In this document: piece by piece, positions 18,448 to 29,420 of the stretch
How the letters are laid out: every line of letters starts with the position of its first letter
Numbering within the stretch: position 1 is the first letter of the stretch
From: Leeuwenhoekiella palythoae
GTDB lineage: Bacteria; Bacteroidota; Bacteroidia; Flavobacteriales; Flavobacteriaceae
Assembly (NCBI RefSeq): GCF_900130045.1
Contig: NZ_FQXT01000004.1
Location: forward strand, 389,276 to 453,275
DNA: 64,000 nucleotides
Direction: 5' to 3'
Notes under the pieces: generated by a model
What the model saw: only the letters and a program-made list of their open reading frames with translations
The model's database searches: none
Told to the model about the DNA's origin: nothing
Program-made: the position numbers and the translations under genes

Positions 18448-18828
18448 TTACTTATTGAACAAGGGTTTGAGTTTATTTCGGCTTTCAAAAAGGAACCAAA
18501 TATCTAAAGCAAAAAATACAATCGCCATAAGTAAACCGCTGGGTTCGTTTAGAAGGTGTAGCAGTAAAATGCCCACTAGAATCGGGAATAACATAATTGC
18601 GCCTAAAGCACGTGTAGGTTTGAACATCACCAGAATTCCTGCGATAATTTCTACAATTGCGATGAGCGGCATTAACCAGCCTATAGTTGTAAACGCGTTA
18701 AAAAGTTCAAGCATTTCGGGAGACATATCTTCAGGCAAGGGCATATAGTTGAAGAATTTATTCAAACCTGAATTGATGAATAATAAGCCAAAAAGCACAC
18801 TGATGATAAATAAGATTTTTGATTTCAT
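18448..18828 (-). CDS. DoxX-family membrane protein
   Basis: A 126-residue protein with four hydrophobic segments (about 4-20, 46-68, 75-93, 98-115). The LFINSGLNKFFNYMPLP start and the PLIAIVEIIAGILVMFKPTRALGA middle fit DoxX/DoxD-like membrane proteins. Function in bacteria is poorly defined; some are linked to oxidative stress. It is divergent from katG. Confidence 0.85.
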   Translation of the reverse strand: MKSKILFIISVLFGLLFINSGLNKFFNYMPLPEDMSPEMLELFNAFTTIGWLMPLIAIVEIIAGILVMFKPTRALGAIMLFPILVGILLLHLLNEPSGLLMAIVFFALDIWFLFESRNKLKPLFNK

Positions 18829-18964
18829 ATGCAGAAGTTTAATAACGCTTTAGTAGAGTTTTACTAACTATTTTTTCAAATAGCATGGGTTTTCTGTTTC
18901 CTCTAAATTAAGTAAATTGAAGGAAAATATTAAGGACTCAATCGTTGTATATAGTTTTTTGTTA

Positions 18965-18989
18965 TTGATTTATAAAAACTATAAATCAA
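18965..18989. promoter_or_regulatory. Perfect 10-bp inverted repeat upstream of katG
   Basis: Arms TTGATTTATA (18965-18974) and TATAAATCAA (18980-18989) match perfectly around AAAAC. It is centred about 82 bp before the katG ATG, a suitable place for a peroxide- or metal-responsive regulator (PerR/Fur or OxyR type). The regulator is not in the window. Confidence 0.5.
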
Positions 18990-19037
18990 AGTTATTGAAA
19001 AGCTAGTGAATTATTGAAGTTCTTTACACTCGAATAA

Positions 19038-21305
<2,268 letters not shown>

Positions 21306-21326
21306 TGGTAAGATTAGAATAATGAG

Positions 21327-21353
21327 AAAGGCGACTATGGGTCGCCTTTTTTT
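21327..21353. terminator. Intrinsic terminator after katG
   Basis: Arms AAAGGCGAC (21327-21335) and GTCGCCTTT (21341-21349) flank the loop TATGG and are followed by seven T residues. It overlaps the last codons of the convergent ldhA. Confidence 0.88.
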
Positions 21354-22344
21354 ATGTACTGACTTTATTTTCTAATTCTTTTCCCTGTTCAAAATCGGTT
21401 AGATTTTTTAGCGTTACGTGTGCGATCTGTTCAAGCGCTTCTACAGTGAAAAAACCTTGATGTCCTGTGATCAAGACGTTAGGAAAAGACATCAGTCTTA
21501 AAAAATCATCGTCTTTGTTTACTGTTTCAGAAAGGTCGTTGAAAAACAAACCCGATTCCTGCTCATAAACGTCGATTCCTAAATACCCTAGTTTCTCGCT
21601 TTTTAGAGCTTCAACCACGGCAGTGGTGTCAATCAAAGCGCCGCGCCCGGTATTGATGAGCATAGCACTTTCTTTCATTTTCTCAAAAGCTTCAGCATTC
21701 ATCAAATGATGTGTATGTTCATTAAGCGGGCAATGCAGTGAGATAATATCAGCTTCTTTTAGAAGTTTATCAAGGTCAACGTAAGTGACGCCAGACTCTT
21801 TTAATTCCGCATTCGGTTTGATATCATAAGCCAAAACTTTACAGCCAAACCCCAACATAATTTTAGCAAAACATTGCCCGATAATCCCGGTGCCAATTAC
21901 ACCTACAGTCTTTCCGTAGAGATTAAAACCGGTAAGTTTTTCTAATGAAAAGTTGTTTTCACGCACGCGATTATAGGCTTTATGCGTTTTGCGATTGAGC
22001 GTGAGAATAAGCGCGACTGCGTGCTCGGCAACCGCTTGCGGTGAGTAAGCAGGCACGCGCACTACCGGAATATTTTGAGCTTCAGTTGCTTTTAGGTCAA
22101 CATTATTAAACCCTGCACAGCGTAGGGCAATAATTTTTACGCCGGCATCGGCTAATTTATTAATGGTCTCAGCGTTAAGGTCGTCGTTCACAAAAACACA
22201 TACTGCGTCAAAATCTTTGGCCAAAGAAGCCGTGTGCGCATTCAGAGCAGTTTCAAAAAAGGTAAGTTGGTGATTAAAATCGGTATTGATGCTTTCAAAA
22301 AATTCTTGATCGTATTTTTTTGTACTGAAGAAGGCTACTTTCAT
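21352..22344 (-). CDS. ldhA: D-2-hydroxyacid dehydrogenase, D-lactate dehydrogenase type
   Basis: A 330-residue NAD-dependent dehydrogenase. The nucleotide fold is GVIGTGIIGQCFAKIMLGFG (GxGxxG). Catalytic elements are RCAGFNNVD (Arg region), DVYEQESGLFF (Glu) and NVLITGHQGFFTVEALEQIA (His). The GHQGFFTVEAL ending closely matches E. coli LdhA, which reduces pyruvate to D-lactate during fermentation. It stands alone. Confidence 0.9.
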   Translation of the reverse strand: MKVAFFSTKKYDQEFFESINTDFNHQLTFFETALNAHTASLAKDFDAVCVFVNDDLNAETINKLADAGVKIIALRCAGFNNVDLKATEAQNIPVVRVPAYSPQAVAEHAVALILTLNRKTHKAYNRVRENNFSLEKLTGFNLYGKTVGVIGTGIIGQCFAKIMLGFGCKVLAYDIKPNAELKESGVTYVDLDKLLKEADIISLHCPLNEHTHHLMNAEAFEKMKESAMLINTGRGALIDTTAVVEALKSEKLGYLGIDVYEQESGLFFNDLSETVNKDDDFLRLMSFPNVLITGHQGFFTVEALEQIAHVTLKNLTDFEQGKELENKVST

Positions 22345-22515
22345 AAAATGAAGATTTAAGCACTCTAAGTTATTTTATTTCGCCTTTAAACCAAAGTTTT
22401 AAACGTTGGTAGAATATAAGTGTTTGTTAAAGTGTGGTTTATGAATATTTTAGAACTTTAGCGGTCTAACAACTAATTCCTGGTTGCCAAAGCAGGAAAC
22501 CACATTCTCCATCTT

Positions 22516-23253
22516 ATGAAAGCAACAACCATCGATCAAGTCATTGAGCAACTGGACGCCATTATTCTTACCGAAAAACAAAACAACAGCTCCTTGGCTT
22601 TTTTTCCAATTCTTTATAATCGGGTAACTAAACGCATTAAAGCCGGAATAGAAGCTGAAGAATTTTATGATAACGCCCGGATGGAACAATTGGATGTCAT
22701 TTTTGCCAATCGTTATATCGAAGCTTATCAACACTACAAAGCAGGAAATCCTCCTACTGAAAGCTGGTTCAATGCCTTTAAAATTTCTGAAGCGCTGGTG
22801 ATGCAACATTTACTTTTAGGTATAAACGCACACATCAATCTCGACTTGGGTATTGCAGCTGCAGAAACCACGGGAGCTCACGCTTTAGCCGATTTTGAAC
22901 AAGATTTTAATAAGATCAACGAAGTTCTAGCAGCGATGGTTGCTGATGTAAAAGCTGCGATTGGTAAAGTGTCACCGCTGTTCAAATTACTGGAATTGGT
23001 AGGTAAAGGAAAGGAAGATAAGTTGGTCTCTTTTAGCATTAATATAGCTCGGGATGGCGCTTGGCTGTTTGCTAATCAATATGCTGCAGCGGTAGAAAAA
23101 GAGGAAGCGATTGCTGACCGTGATCAGGTAATTGCAGCTTTAGCCGTGCAACTTGTAAACCCAAAGAGTAAGCTGTTACAAGTGGTCGCAAAGGTGGTGC
23201 GCTTTTTTGAGGTGAAAGATGTGCAGAGCGTTGCAGCGATTTTAGAACGTTGA
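22516..23253 (+). CDS. DUF5995-family protein
   Basis: A 245-residue, largely helical soluble protein. The motif LLLGINAHINLDLGIAAAET is the clear DUF5995 signature, with further conserved His and Asp residues (HALADFEQDF, RDGAWLFANQ) suggesting an enzymatic or metal site. No function has been established. It stands alone on the plus strand. Confidence 0.8.
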   Translation: MKATTIDQVIEQLDAIILTEKQNNSSLAFFPILYNRVTKRIKAGIEAEEFYDNARMEQLDVIFANRYIEAYQHYKAGNPPTESWFNAFKISEALVMQHLLLGINAHINLDLGIAAAETTGAHALADFEQDFNKINEVLAAMVADVKAAIGKVSPLFKLLELVGKGKEDKLVSFSINIARDGAWLFANQYAAAVEKEEAIADRDQVIAALAVQLVNPKSKLLQVVAKVVRFFEVKDVQSVAAILER

Positions 23254-23293
23254 TTTATTCGAAAATCCTAATTAAAGACTTCGAGACTTACCT

Positions 23294-23662
23294 CTAGAGT
23301 TTTAACGATTTTGATAGCTCACTTACTTTAAACTGGATCATAGCTAAAATGAGCTGCTCCGGGAGTGGTTCACTATGCGGAAACTGCACTGATCCTTTAC
23401 CATTTTTATAACCTGATAATTGATCCTTAAAATGCTCGTGTGTCACCGGAGTGGCATAGAAACCTATGTGATTTACAAATCCGCCAAAATAAACCAACGG
23501 CTTTTTATTCAATTTGTACGCCGGCATGTGATACGAAATACCTTCAGTCGCCTCAGGCGCAGCCTTTTTGATAAGGCTGCGTATCAACTTCATTTTTTCT
23601 TGAACCGGCTCAGGAAATTCGGCAATATATTGAGATACAGTGGTTGCTTCTGTGGTATTCAT
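23294..23662 (-). CDS. DUF1801 / YdhG-like protein
   Basis: A 122-residue protein of the DUF1801 (YdhG/YjhX-like) family. Diagnostic segments are YIAEFPEPVQEKMKLIRSLIKKAAPEATEGISYHMPAY and LVYFGGFVNHIGFYATP. Some Bacillus members were proposed as frataxin-like iron chaperones; that role is not testable here. Confidence 0.85.
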   Translation of the reverse strand: MNTTEATTVSQYIAEFPEPVQEKMKLIRSLIKKAAPEATEGISYHMPAYKLNKKPLVYFGGFVNHIGFYATPVTHEHFKDQLSGYKNGKGSVQFPHSEPLPEQLILAMIQFKVSELSKSLKL

Positions 23663-23709
23663 AATTCAAAGATTATCCTCCTAAAGCTAGTGAAAAATTC
23701 AATTGTAAA

Positions 23710-24336
23710 TTACTGGCGGTCAAGAGTGTTTTGCATCGCTTCCATTAAAAGTCCTACGTGATATCCATCAACTAAAGCGTGGTGCGCGTGCACAGAAACG
23801 GGTAAAGTCACCTGTCCTGCTTCCTGCTGAATTTTACCAAATGTGATCTTCGGACAACTGTCATTAATAGAAAACTTACGGGCGTGAGAAACCGCACTAA
23901 ACGTAAACCACGGCAATGCAGAATAATGAACCACCTGATCTGTCATTCCATCAGGCATCAGTTGGGTTGTGTTTTGAACGCGTTCTTTTTCAGCAGAAAA
24001 ATTGGTTTTAAAAAGATTAAAATCAGCTGCGTGTTTGATCATTGAGAAGCCAAAAGTATGATTTGGTCGGGCTATTGTCGTAGAGACATCAATACGATCG
24101 TAAGCGATGATTTTGTTTTTGTGAATACGCTGCTTAAAATTAGGAATCGCATTTACAGCCGTATTCGCCGCATGCAAATAATAAGCAAAAATGGGTAATG
24201 CGTTGGCTTTGCAATAGGCGTAAGCTCTGGTGAGATCTACGGTTGTGGTTATTCCAAAAAAAGGTTCTTCAAAATCTTTAAAAAAATTAAATTGTTCTTT
24301 TCGGGTATAGGTTTCTAGGGCTATTTCTTCTATCAT
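23710..24336 (-). CDS. Chloramphenicol acetyltransferase-like (CAT) protein
   Basis: A 208-residue trimeric-type acetyltransferase. The catalytic motif HxxxDG is present as HHALVDGYHVG, and the early FFGITTTVDLTRAYAYCK and FAYYLHAANTAVNAIPNFKQRI segments match the CAT fold. Chromosomal flavobacterial members may act on other substrates. The frame extends 18 codons upstream, but MIEEIALETYTRKEQFNFF is the natural CAT start. It is divergent from a Crp-family regulator across 70 bp. Confidence 0.85.
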   Translation of the reverse strand: MIEEIALETYTRKEQFNFFKDFEEPFFGITTTVDLTRAYAYCKANALPIFAYYLHAANTAVNAIPNFKQRIHKNKIIAYDRIDVSTTIARPNHTFGFSMIKHAADFNLFKTNFSAEKERVQNTTQLMPDGMTDQVVHYSALPWFTFSAVSHARKFSINDSCPKITFGKIQQEAGQVTLPVSVHAHHALVDGYHVGLLMEAMQNTLDRQ

Positions 24337-24383
24337 GCTTAATTTTGTTTGTGCAAATTTCAAAAGCCCACAAATCTTAAACA

Positions 24384-24397
24384 AGGACATGTGTCCT
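24384..24397. promoter_or_regulatory. Palindrome before the Crp-family gene
   Basis: AGGACA (24384-24389) and TGTCCT (24392-24397) are perfect arms around TG, 9 bp before the regulator ATG and inside the CAT/Crp divergent gap. It is a candidate autoregulatory site. Confidence 0.35.
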
Positions 24398-24406
24398 ACC
24401 TAAACT

Positions 24407-24970
24407 ATGTTTCAAGAAGCTTCTAATTTTCTGGATTTTGTAGAAGAGCTCTATGCGCAGGATACAGCGGGAGTATCGCTAATAGAATTTAATGCGAAAG
24501 AGATGCTGATGCATCAAGGATCTGCTGCACAACATGTTTTTATTCTGAAAAGTGGTCTGTGTAAAATAGGTCTAGAGGAAGAAAACGGGAAAGAATATAT
24601 TCTGGCTTTTTTGAGCACAGGGGAAATTTTAGGAGAATTAGAATTGATTCGTGACGAACCACGGTTATGTTCGGTACAGGCATTGAATAAAGTGGAAGCT
24701 TATAAACTCACTAAAGCGTGTTTTCTCAACTTGTTGAATACTGATCTTAAGCTGAATCGCCTCATCATAAATGCCTATGCAGAACGCATTACCAACACCA
24801 GTAAAAAGGCTTCTTTTCAGAAATTATATACCACTGAAAACGGACTGCAACGCATTCTAAAACTTCAAGAGACTGAAAAAATCGAGATATCAAAAGCAGA
24901 CCTATCTGCTTACCTGGGAATTTCGGTGCGTAGTCTTAATCGCTTATTAAAGCAACGCGAAAATTCCTAA
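24407..24970 (+). CDS. Crp/Fnr-family transcriptional regulator
   Basis: A 187-residue regulator. Residues 20-110 form a cyclic-nucleotide-binding-like beta barrel (VFILKSGLCKIGLEEENGKEYILAFLSTGEILGELELI), followed by the dimer helix and a C-terminal winged helix (ISKADLSAYLGISVRSLNRLLKQ). The cAMP-binding Arg-Ser pair of E. coli Crp is not seen, and no Fe-S cysteine cluster is present, so the signal is unknown. Divergent CAT-like gene is a likely target. Confidence 0.88.
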   Translation: MFQEASNFLDFVEELYAQDTAGVSLIEFNAKEMLMHQGSAAQHVFILKSGLCKIGLEEENGKEYILAFLSTGEILGELELIRDEPRLCSVQALNKVEAYKLTKACFLNLLNTDLKLNRLIINAYAERITNTSKKASFQKLYTTENGLQRILKLQETEKIEISKADLSAYLGISVRSLNRLLKQRENS

Positions 24971-24982
24971 AATACTTCATAA

Positions 24983-27496
24983 TCAGGAATTCAAAACCTC
25001 TTTTAAATAAGGTGCTGTCTTACTCGTACTGCTTACAGCAACTTCTTCGGGAGTGCCGGCTACAACAATATTACCTCCCTCATCACCTGCGCCGGGTCCC
25101 ATATCGATCACCCAATCACTTGCTGCGATCACTTGCATATCATGCTCAACAAGAACTACGGTATTTCCTGCTTCCACCAAATGATTGAGTTGCAATTGTA
25201 ATTTTTCAACATCGGTAGGGTGCAGGCCGGTTGTAGGTTCGTCAAGTACGTACAGCGTTTTACCGTTATTTTGGCGTTGTAATTCTTTAGCCAACTTGAT
25301 ACGTTGCGCTTCTCCACCCGAAAGTTCGGTGGCAGGTTGTCCCAGACGTAAATACCCCAAACCAACATCCTCTAGCAATTGAAGCAGTTGATGCACCCGA
25401 GCTTCGGCTTTAAAGAAATCGGTTGCCTCAGTCACGGTCATATTCAGTACTTCGGCAATGTTTTTATCGTTATAGGTAACTTCTAAAGTTTCGGCATTGT
25501 AGCGGGTGCCTTCACATACGGGGCAAGGAGCATAGACGCTGGGTAAAAACAATAATTCTACCATTACTGCACCTTCTCCTTCACAATTGGGGCAACGGCC
25601 TTTGCCTACATTAAACGAAAAGCGTCCGGCTTTGTATTTTCTCGATTTTGCCAGATCGGTCTTAGCAAAAAGCTTGCGTACGGTATCAAAAAGTCCGGTG
25701 TACGTAGCAAGGTTAGAACGCGGCGTTCTACCTATGGGTTTTTGATTTACGAGTACCATACGTTTGAGATGCTCGCTTCCTGCGGTAATACTTCCTGAAG
25801 GAGGTTGTTCAGTTTCCTGTTGCAAAAGTTCATCCGACTCTTCGTTTTCTTCAGAAGTCGGGTTTCCTAAGTGAATCTTCATCAATTCCACCAGCGCCTG
25901 ACTAACCAAGCTACTTTTCCCGGAACCGGAAACTCCGGTAACTGAGGTCAGCGCCCCAATAGGAAAAGCTGCATCGAGTTGGTTAAGATTATTACGTGTG
26001 ATACCTTCAAGTTTCAGCCAATGTTGAGGTTGCTTGCGTGAAGGCTTTTGAAAAGGATTCTCGTTAAATAGATGCGCTCTGGTCTTTGAAGTAGCACAGT
26101 CTTTTAAACCTTCCGGTGGACCGCTATATAAAATTCTGCCACCACCTTCGCCGGCATCGGGACCTACATCAACGATCCAGTCGGCTTGGCGTACCACATC
26201 GAGTTCGTGTTCTACCACAAAAATTGAATTTCCGCCATCCTTCAGCATCGCTAGGGTGCGTAATAAAGCAGCCGTATCTGCCGGATGTAAACCTGCCGAA
26301 GGTTCATCTAAAACATAAACGACACCAAATAAATTACTTCGCACTTGCGTGGCAAGCCGCAGGCGTTGATGTTCTCCGGGAGAAAGCGTTGGGGTATTTC
26401 GGTCCAGTGCTAAATAGCCTAAGCCCAGATCGAGCAAAACTTCAATACGGCTTACAAAATCTTCGGCGATGCGTTGGGTTACCAATACTTTTTCCTGATT
26501 GGTTTTTGCCAGTTTTTTTAATGCAGCAGCCGAACCTTCGCTGTACGGTTTAAAAATCTCAAGCAACTTTTTCAGCGGAAGCTGTGCGATCTCGGCAATA
26601 TCATAACCTGCAAAAGTTACCGAAAGTGATTCCGGGCGCAGGCGTTTACCGTAACACGTCGGGCAGGTGCTGCCCACCATATACTCAGACACTCGCTTTT
26701 TCATCGATGCGCTCGGCGAATTGGCATAGGTTTGTAAAATGTAATTTTTTGCGCTGGTGTAGGTGCCTTTATAGCTGGGTTGCTCGTTGTTCTTTAGCGC
26801 TTGCTGTACTTCTTGTGGACTGCGATCACGGAAGACCGGTACGGTAGGAGTTTCTTCAGTAAATAGAATCCAGTCTTTTTCTTCCTGCGGAAGTTCTTTC
26901 CACGGGATATCTACATCATACCCCAAAGTCACCAGAATGTCCCTTAGGTTTTTGCCTTGCCAGGCTTTGGGCCAGGCAGCAATCGCCCGCTCTCTAATGG
27001 TTAAGCTGTCGTCAGGAACCAAGCTTTTTTCGGTTACGGAATACACTTTTCCTAAACCGTGACATTCCGGGCAGGCTCCTTCTGGCGTATTGGTAGAGAA
27101 GGCATCGGCGTATAAAAGTTCTTGACCTTCTGGATAGTTTCCTGCGCGGGAATATAACATACGCAGCAAGTTAGAAAGCGTGGTCACTGAACCCACCGTA
27201 GATCGGGTAGAACCCGAACTGCGCTGCTGCTGTAACGCCACGGCAGGCGGTAGGCCATCAATAGCATCTACTTCAGGAATGGGCATTTGATTGAACAACC
27301 TGCGCGCATAGGGTGAAACCGATTCTAAATAACGGCGTTGTGCTTCGGCATATAAGGTGCCAAAGGCTAAGGATGATTTTCCGGAACCCGAAATACCAGT
27401 AAACACCACGAGGGCATCCCGCGGAATTTCAACAGAAACATTCTTGAGATTATTCTGGCGGGCGCCTTGCACGACCACATATCCTTCTTTAGCCAT
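24983..27496 (-). CDS. UvrA-like excinuclease ATPase (UvrA2 type)
   Basis: An 837-residue protein with two ABC ATPase modules, each with Walker A (GISGSGKSS near residue 36; GVSGSGKSS near 520) and signature loops ([30 protein letters not shown]). Zinc-finger cysteines occur as CPECHG, CPTCYG, CPNCEG and CPVCEG. It is about 100 residues shorter than canonical UvrA (near 940), fitting the UvrA2/DrrC class linked to DNA-damage or drug tolerance. It converges with the Crp-family gene. Confidence 0.9.
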   Translation of the reverse strand: MAKEGYVVVQGARQNNLKNVSVEIPRDALVVFTGISGSGKSSLAFGTLYAEAQRRYLESVSPYARRLFNQMPIPEVDAIDGLPPAVALQQQRSSGSTRSTVGSVTTLSNLLRMLYSRAGNYPEGQELLYADAFSTNTPEGACPECHGLGKVYSVTEKSLVPDDSLTIRERAIAAWPKAWQGKNLRDILVTLGYDVDIPWKELPQEEKDWILFTEETPTVPVFRDRSPQEVQQALKNNEQPSYKGTYTSAKNYILQTYANSPSASMKKRVSEYMVGSTCPTCYGKRLRPESLSVTFAGYDIAEIAQLPLKKLLEIFKPYSEGSAAALKKLAKTNQEKVLVTQRIAEDFVSRIEVLLDLGLGYLALDRNTPTLSPGEHQRLRLATQVRSNLFGVVYVLDEPSAGLHPADTAALLRTLAMLKDGGNSIFVVEHELDVVRQADWIVDVGPDAGEGGGRILYSGPPEGLKDCATSKTRAHLFNENPFQKPSRKQPQHWLKLEGITRNNLNQLDAAFPIGALTSVTGVSGSGKSSLVSQALVELMKIHLGNPTSEENEESDELLQQETEQPPSGSITAGSEHLKRMVLVNQKPIGRTPRSNLATYTGLFDTVRKLFAKTDLAKSRKYKAGRFSFNVGKGRCPNCEGEGAVMVELLFLPSVYAPCPVCEGTRYNAETLEVTYNDKNIAEVLNMTVTEATDFFKAEARVHQLLQLLEDVGLGYLRLGQPATELSGGEAQRIKLAKELQRQNNGKTLYVLDEPTTGLHPTDVEKLQLQLNHLVEAGNTVVLVEHDMQVIAASDWVIDMGPGAGDEGGNIVVAGTPEEVAVSSTSKTAPYLKEVLNS

Positions 27497-27533
27497 TAGG
27501 TTGTTTTATGGGCAAAACAGGGTTTAGACCCCG

Positions 27534-27551
27534 TCCCGATACCTATCGGAA
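27534..27551. repeat. Degenerate small palindrome
   Basis: TCCCGATACCTATCGGAA is an imperfect copy of the TCCCGAT...ATCGGGA palindrome seen at 27696, 32867 and 34415. Confidence 0.5.
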
Positions 27552-27663
27552 TGCCTAGCAATTGATATTTTTTAACGCCTACCTCACGATCTTGGCACGG
27601 GGTAGTTTACGTATGGCGTCGAATATAACAAGAACTGTTTAGCTGACCTTCCGGATTTGGAAG

Positions 27664-27770
27664 TTTATTGGCGCCGCCAAAGGGTTTAATACTCGTCCCG
27701 AAAGCTTTCGGGATGCATCGAAATTGAAAATTCGTTTTCAACCAATGCCTTATAGGTTTGTCCTGAGGGA
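27664..27770. repeat. Dispersed intergenic repeat, copy 1
   Basis: This 107-bp stretch opens TTTATTGGCGCCGCCAAAGG and shares about 27 of its first 30 bases, plus a looser downstream match, with 50948-51040. It fills most of the 314-bp gene-free gap between the UvrA-like and DJ-1-like genes. No ORF or RNA gene is apparent there. Confidence 0.5.
27696..27713. repeat. Perfect 18-bp palindrome
   Basis: TCCCGAAAGCTTTCGGGA is a perfect palindrome inside the dispersed repeat. It is a variant of the palindromes carried within two of the array sites. Confidence 0.7.
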
Positions 27771-27810
27771 GTTGACGAGAATGCTAACGTTAAGCAAGGC
27801 GATCCCTGCA

Positions 27811-28551
27811 CTACCTTTCCCAATTTTGAAGTCGGTCTAAGTACAGATAGCTTTCTACGAATTCCCGATGATGTGCATCGGTCATTTTTTCTAACAGTTC
27901 TAAGGCCGAAATATAACTCGCTAAATTTCCGTTAGAAGATAAAAACTTACCGTCTTCTGCAAAAGTGACTAAGCTGTCATTTTGCACGAGCAGTTCAGGA
28001 TAGTCTTTTTGTAGTTGTGTTCCGCCGCCAATATAGGTAACGATCTTATGTCCTTTTGCAATGCCAGAGGCGCCTATAAGTTGAGCTCCCGCACAGTTGC
28101 TCACCGTATATTGGGTTTCTTCATTTTTCTGCTTAATGAAATTCACAAGCGCTTCATTATGCACCTGCGCATACATATCATACGCGCTGGGTACAAAAAG
28201 CGCGGTTAGCTTTGGGCAATTTTCAACAGTATAGTCGGGAACGAGATGCAAGCCTTCTTCGGTAGTGATTGGGTTGGTGGTTTCAGCAATAGTAATTACG
28301 TTGAAGAGTTGCTCACCTGCTTCCGTAGGCTTTGCAAACACATCTGATGTTGCGACTACCTCACTTTGTAAAACGCCATTATACATCAGCAAACCAATTG
28401 TGGGTAATTCGGTGTTGAAAGGCTTTAGATGTTTGGTAAGCGTGTCTGTGCTTGTCGTATTTTCTTGAGTAGCGACTTCTGTCTTTTTACTTTGAGTGTT
28501 GCAACTTGTTAGGAGAAGGGCAATACTGAGAATGGATAGGATTTTGAGCAT
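27811..28551 (-). CDS. DJ-1/PfpI-family lipoprotein
   Basis: A 246-residue exported protein. Residues 1-17 (LSIALLLTSC) form an SPII lipobox. The mature part has the DJ-1/PfpI class I glutamine amidotransferase-like fold: TIGLLMYNGVLQSEVVATSDVF at the start and the nucleophile elbow VSNCAGAQLIGASG with the candidate catalytic Cys. Substrate unknown. It follows the esterase gene by 14 bp on the same strand and is the last of a three-gene run. Confidence 0.82.
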   Translation of the reverse strand: MLKILSILSIALLLTSCNTQSKKTEVATQENTTSTDTLTKHLKPFNTELPTIGLLMYNGVLQSEVVATSDVFAKPTEAGEQLFNVITIAETTNPITTEEGLHLVPDYTVENCPKLTALFVPSAYDMYAQVHNEALVNFIKQKNEETQYTVSNCAGAQLIGASGIAKGHKIVTYIGGGTQLQKDYPELLVQNDSLVTFAEDGKFLSSNGNLASYISALELLEKMTDAHHREFVESYLYLDRLQNWER

Positions 28552-28565
28552 ACAATGGAATTGTT

Positions 28566-29396
28566 TTATTGGGTGTTTTTCTGCGAACCAAAAATCTTTT
28601 CAAACGCGTGATATACCGCAATGTGCAAAGCGTCACCGTGATCTTTATCTTCAAGGAATTCATAGAAGACGCGCGTCTTTTCATCTTGTTGTTGATTCAG
28701 TCTGTTGTATAGTGTTTTTGCCGTACGTTCCATCACTTCACCTTCTTTACCACCGGCGATATAAATAGATTTTGAAGAAGTAAAGGAAGGCGTTGGCGCA
28801 TTCAAAAGTTTCTCATCATCCCACCACAAACTCGGACTCACGATAATATACTTATCAAAAAGCTCCGGTTTCTTAAAGAGGATCTCTGTGGCTAGAAGTC
28901 CGCCTAAAGATTGACCAATAAGCGTTTTTTCTTCTGAAGTTTTAAAATTGGCCGCTATAAAGGGCTGTAATTCTTCCTCTAAAAATTGAATAAAATGTGC
29001 CGATTTGCCCGAAGTGGTAAATTCCTCTTGATCCAAGCTATTTTGAGAAGGGTAGGTGAAATCTCGTTTTCGGTCTACATTGGCGATGCCTACGACAATC
29101 GTTTCTGGAAGCATATTGATCCAAGAGAACGAACCAAACTGAACGATCCCGGCTATATGTATAAAGTCTTCGTCTTTAGAACCGTCGAGTAAATAAATAA
29201 CCGGATAGGTTTTGGTGCTATCAGCCGAATAATGCTGCGGAAGATACACGTTGAGCACACGTTCTCCCTTTAAAATTTTAGACTGAATACTTATAGTTTT
29301 TCCGATAGTAAAATCAGTTTCACTGAGTCTTTCAGGAAGCTTTTGACCTAGAAGGCTAAAGCTGCAGAAGAGTAGGAGTACTAGGCTAGCTTTCAT
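28566..29396 (-). CDS. Secreted alpha/beta-hydrolase, Fes/IroE-like esterase
   Basis: A 276-residue secreted hydrolase. Signal peptide is MKASLVLLLFCSFSLLGQ, which favours this start over an upstream Met in the frame. The domain resembles putative esterase PF00756: RVLNVYLPQHYSADSTKTYPVIYLLDG, nucleophile elbow LIGQSLGGLLA (Ser), and the C-terminal His in DKDHGDALH. Family members cleave siderophore or polysaccharide esters. It starts 24 bp after the glycosidase ends. Confidence 0.85.
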   Translation of the reverse strand: MKASLVLLLFCSFSLLGQKLPERLSETDFTIGKTISIQSKILKGERVLNVYLPQHYSADSTKTYPVIYLLDGSKDEDFIHIAGIVQFGSFSWINMLPETIVVGIANVDRKRDFTYPSQNSLDQEEFTTSGKSAHFIQFLEEELQPFIAANFKTSEEKTLIGQSLGGLLATEILFKKPELFDKYIIVSPSLWWDDEKLLNAPTPSFTSSKSIYIAGGKEGEVMERTAKTLYNRLNQQQDEKTRVFYEFLEDKDHGDALHIAVYHAFEKIFGSQKNTQ

Positions 29397-29420
29397 TGTG
29401 CACTGTTTTAAATACATCAT

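Noticed and set aside
23710-24336. Chloramphenicol resistance as the cellular role of the CAT-like protein
   Set aside because: The fold and HxxxDG motif are clear, but chromosomal homologues need not act on chloramphenicol.
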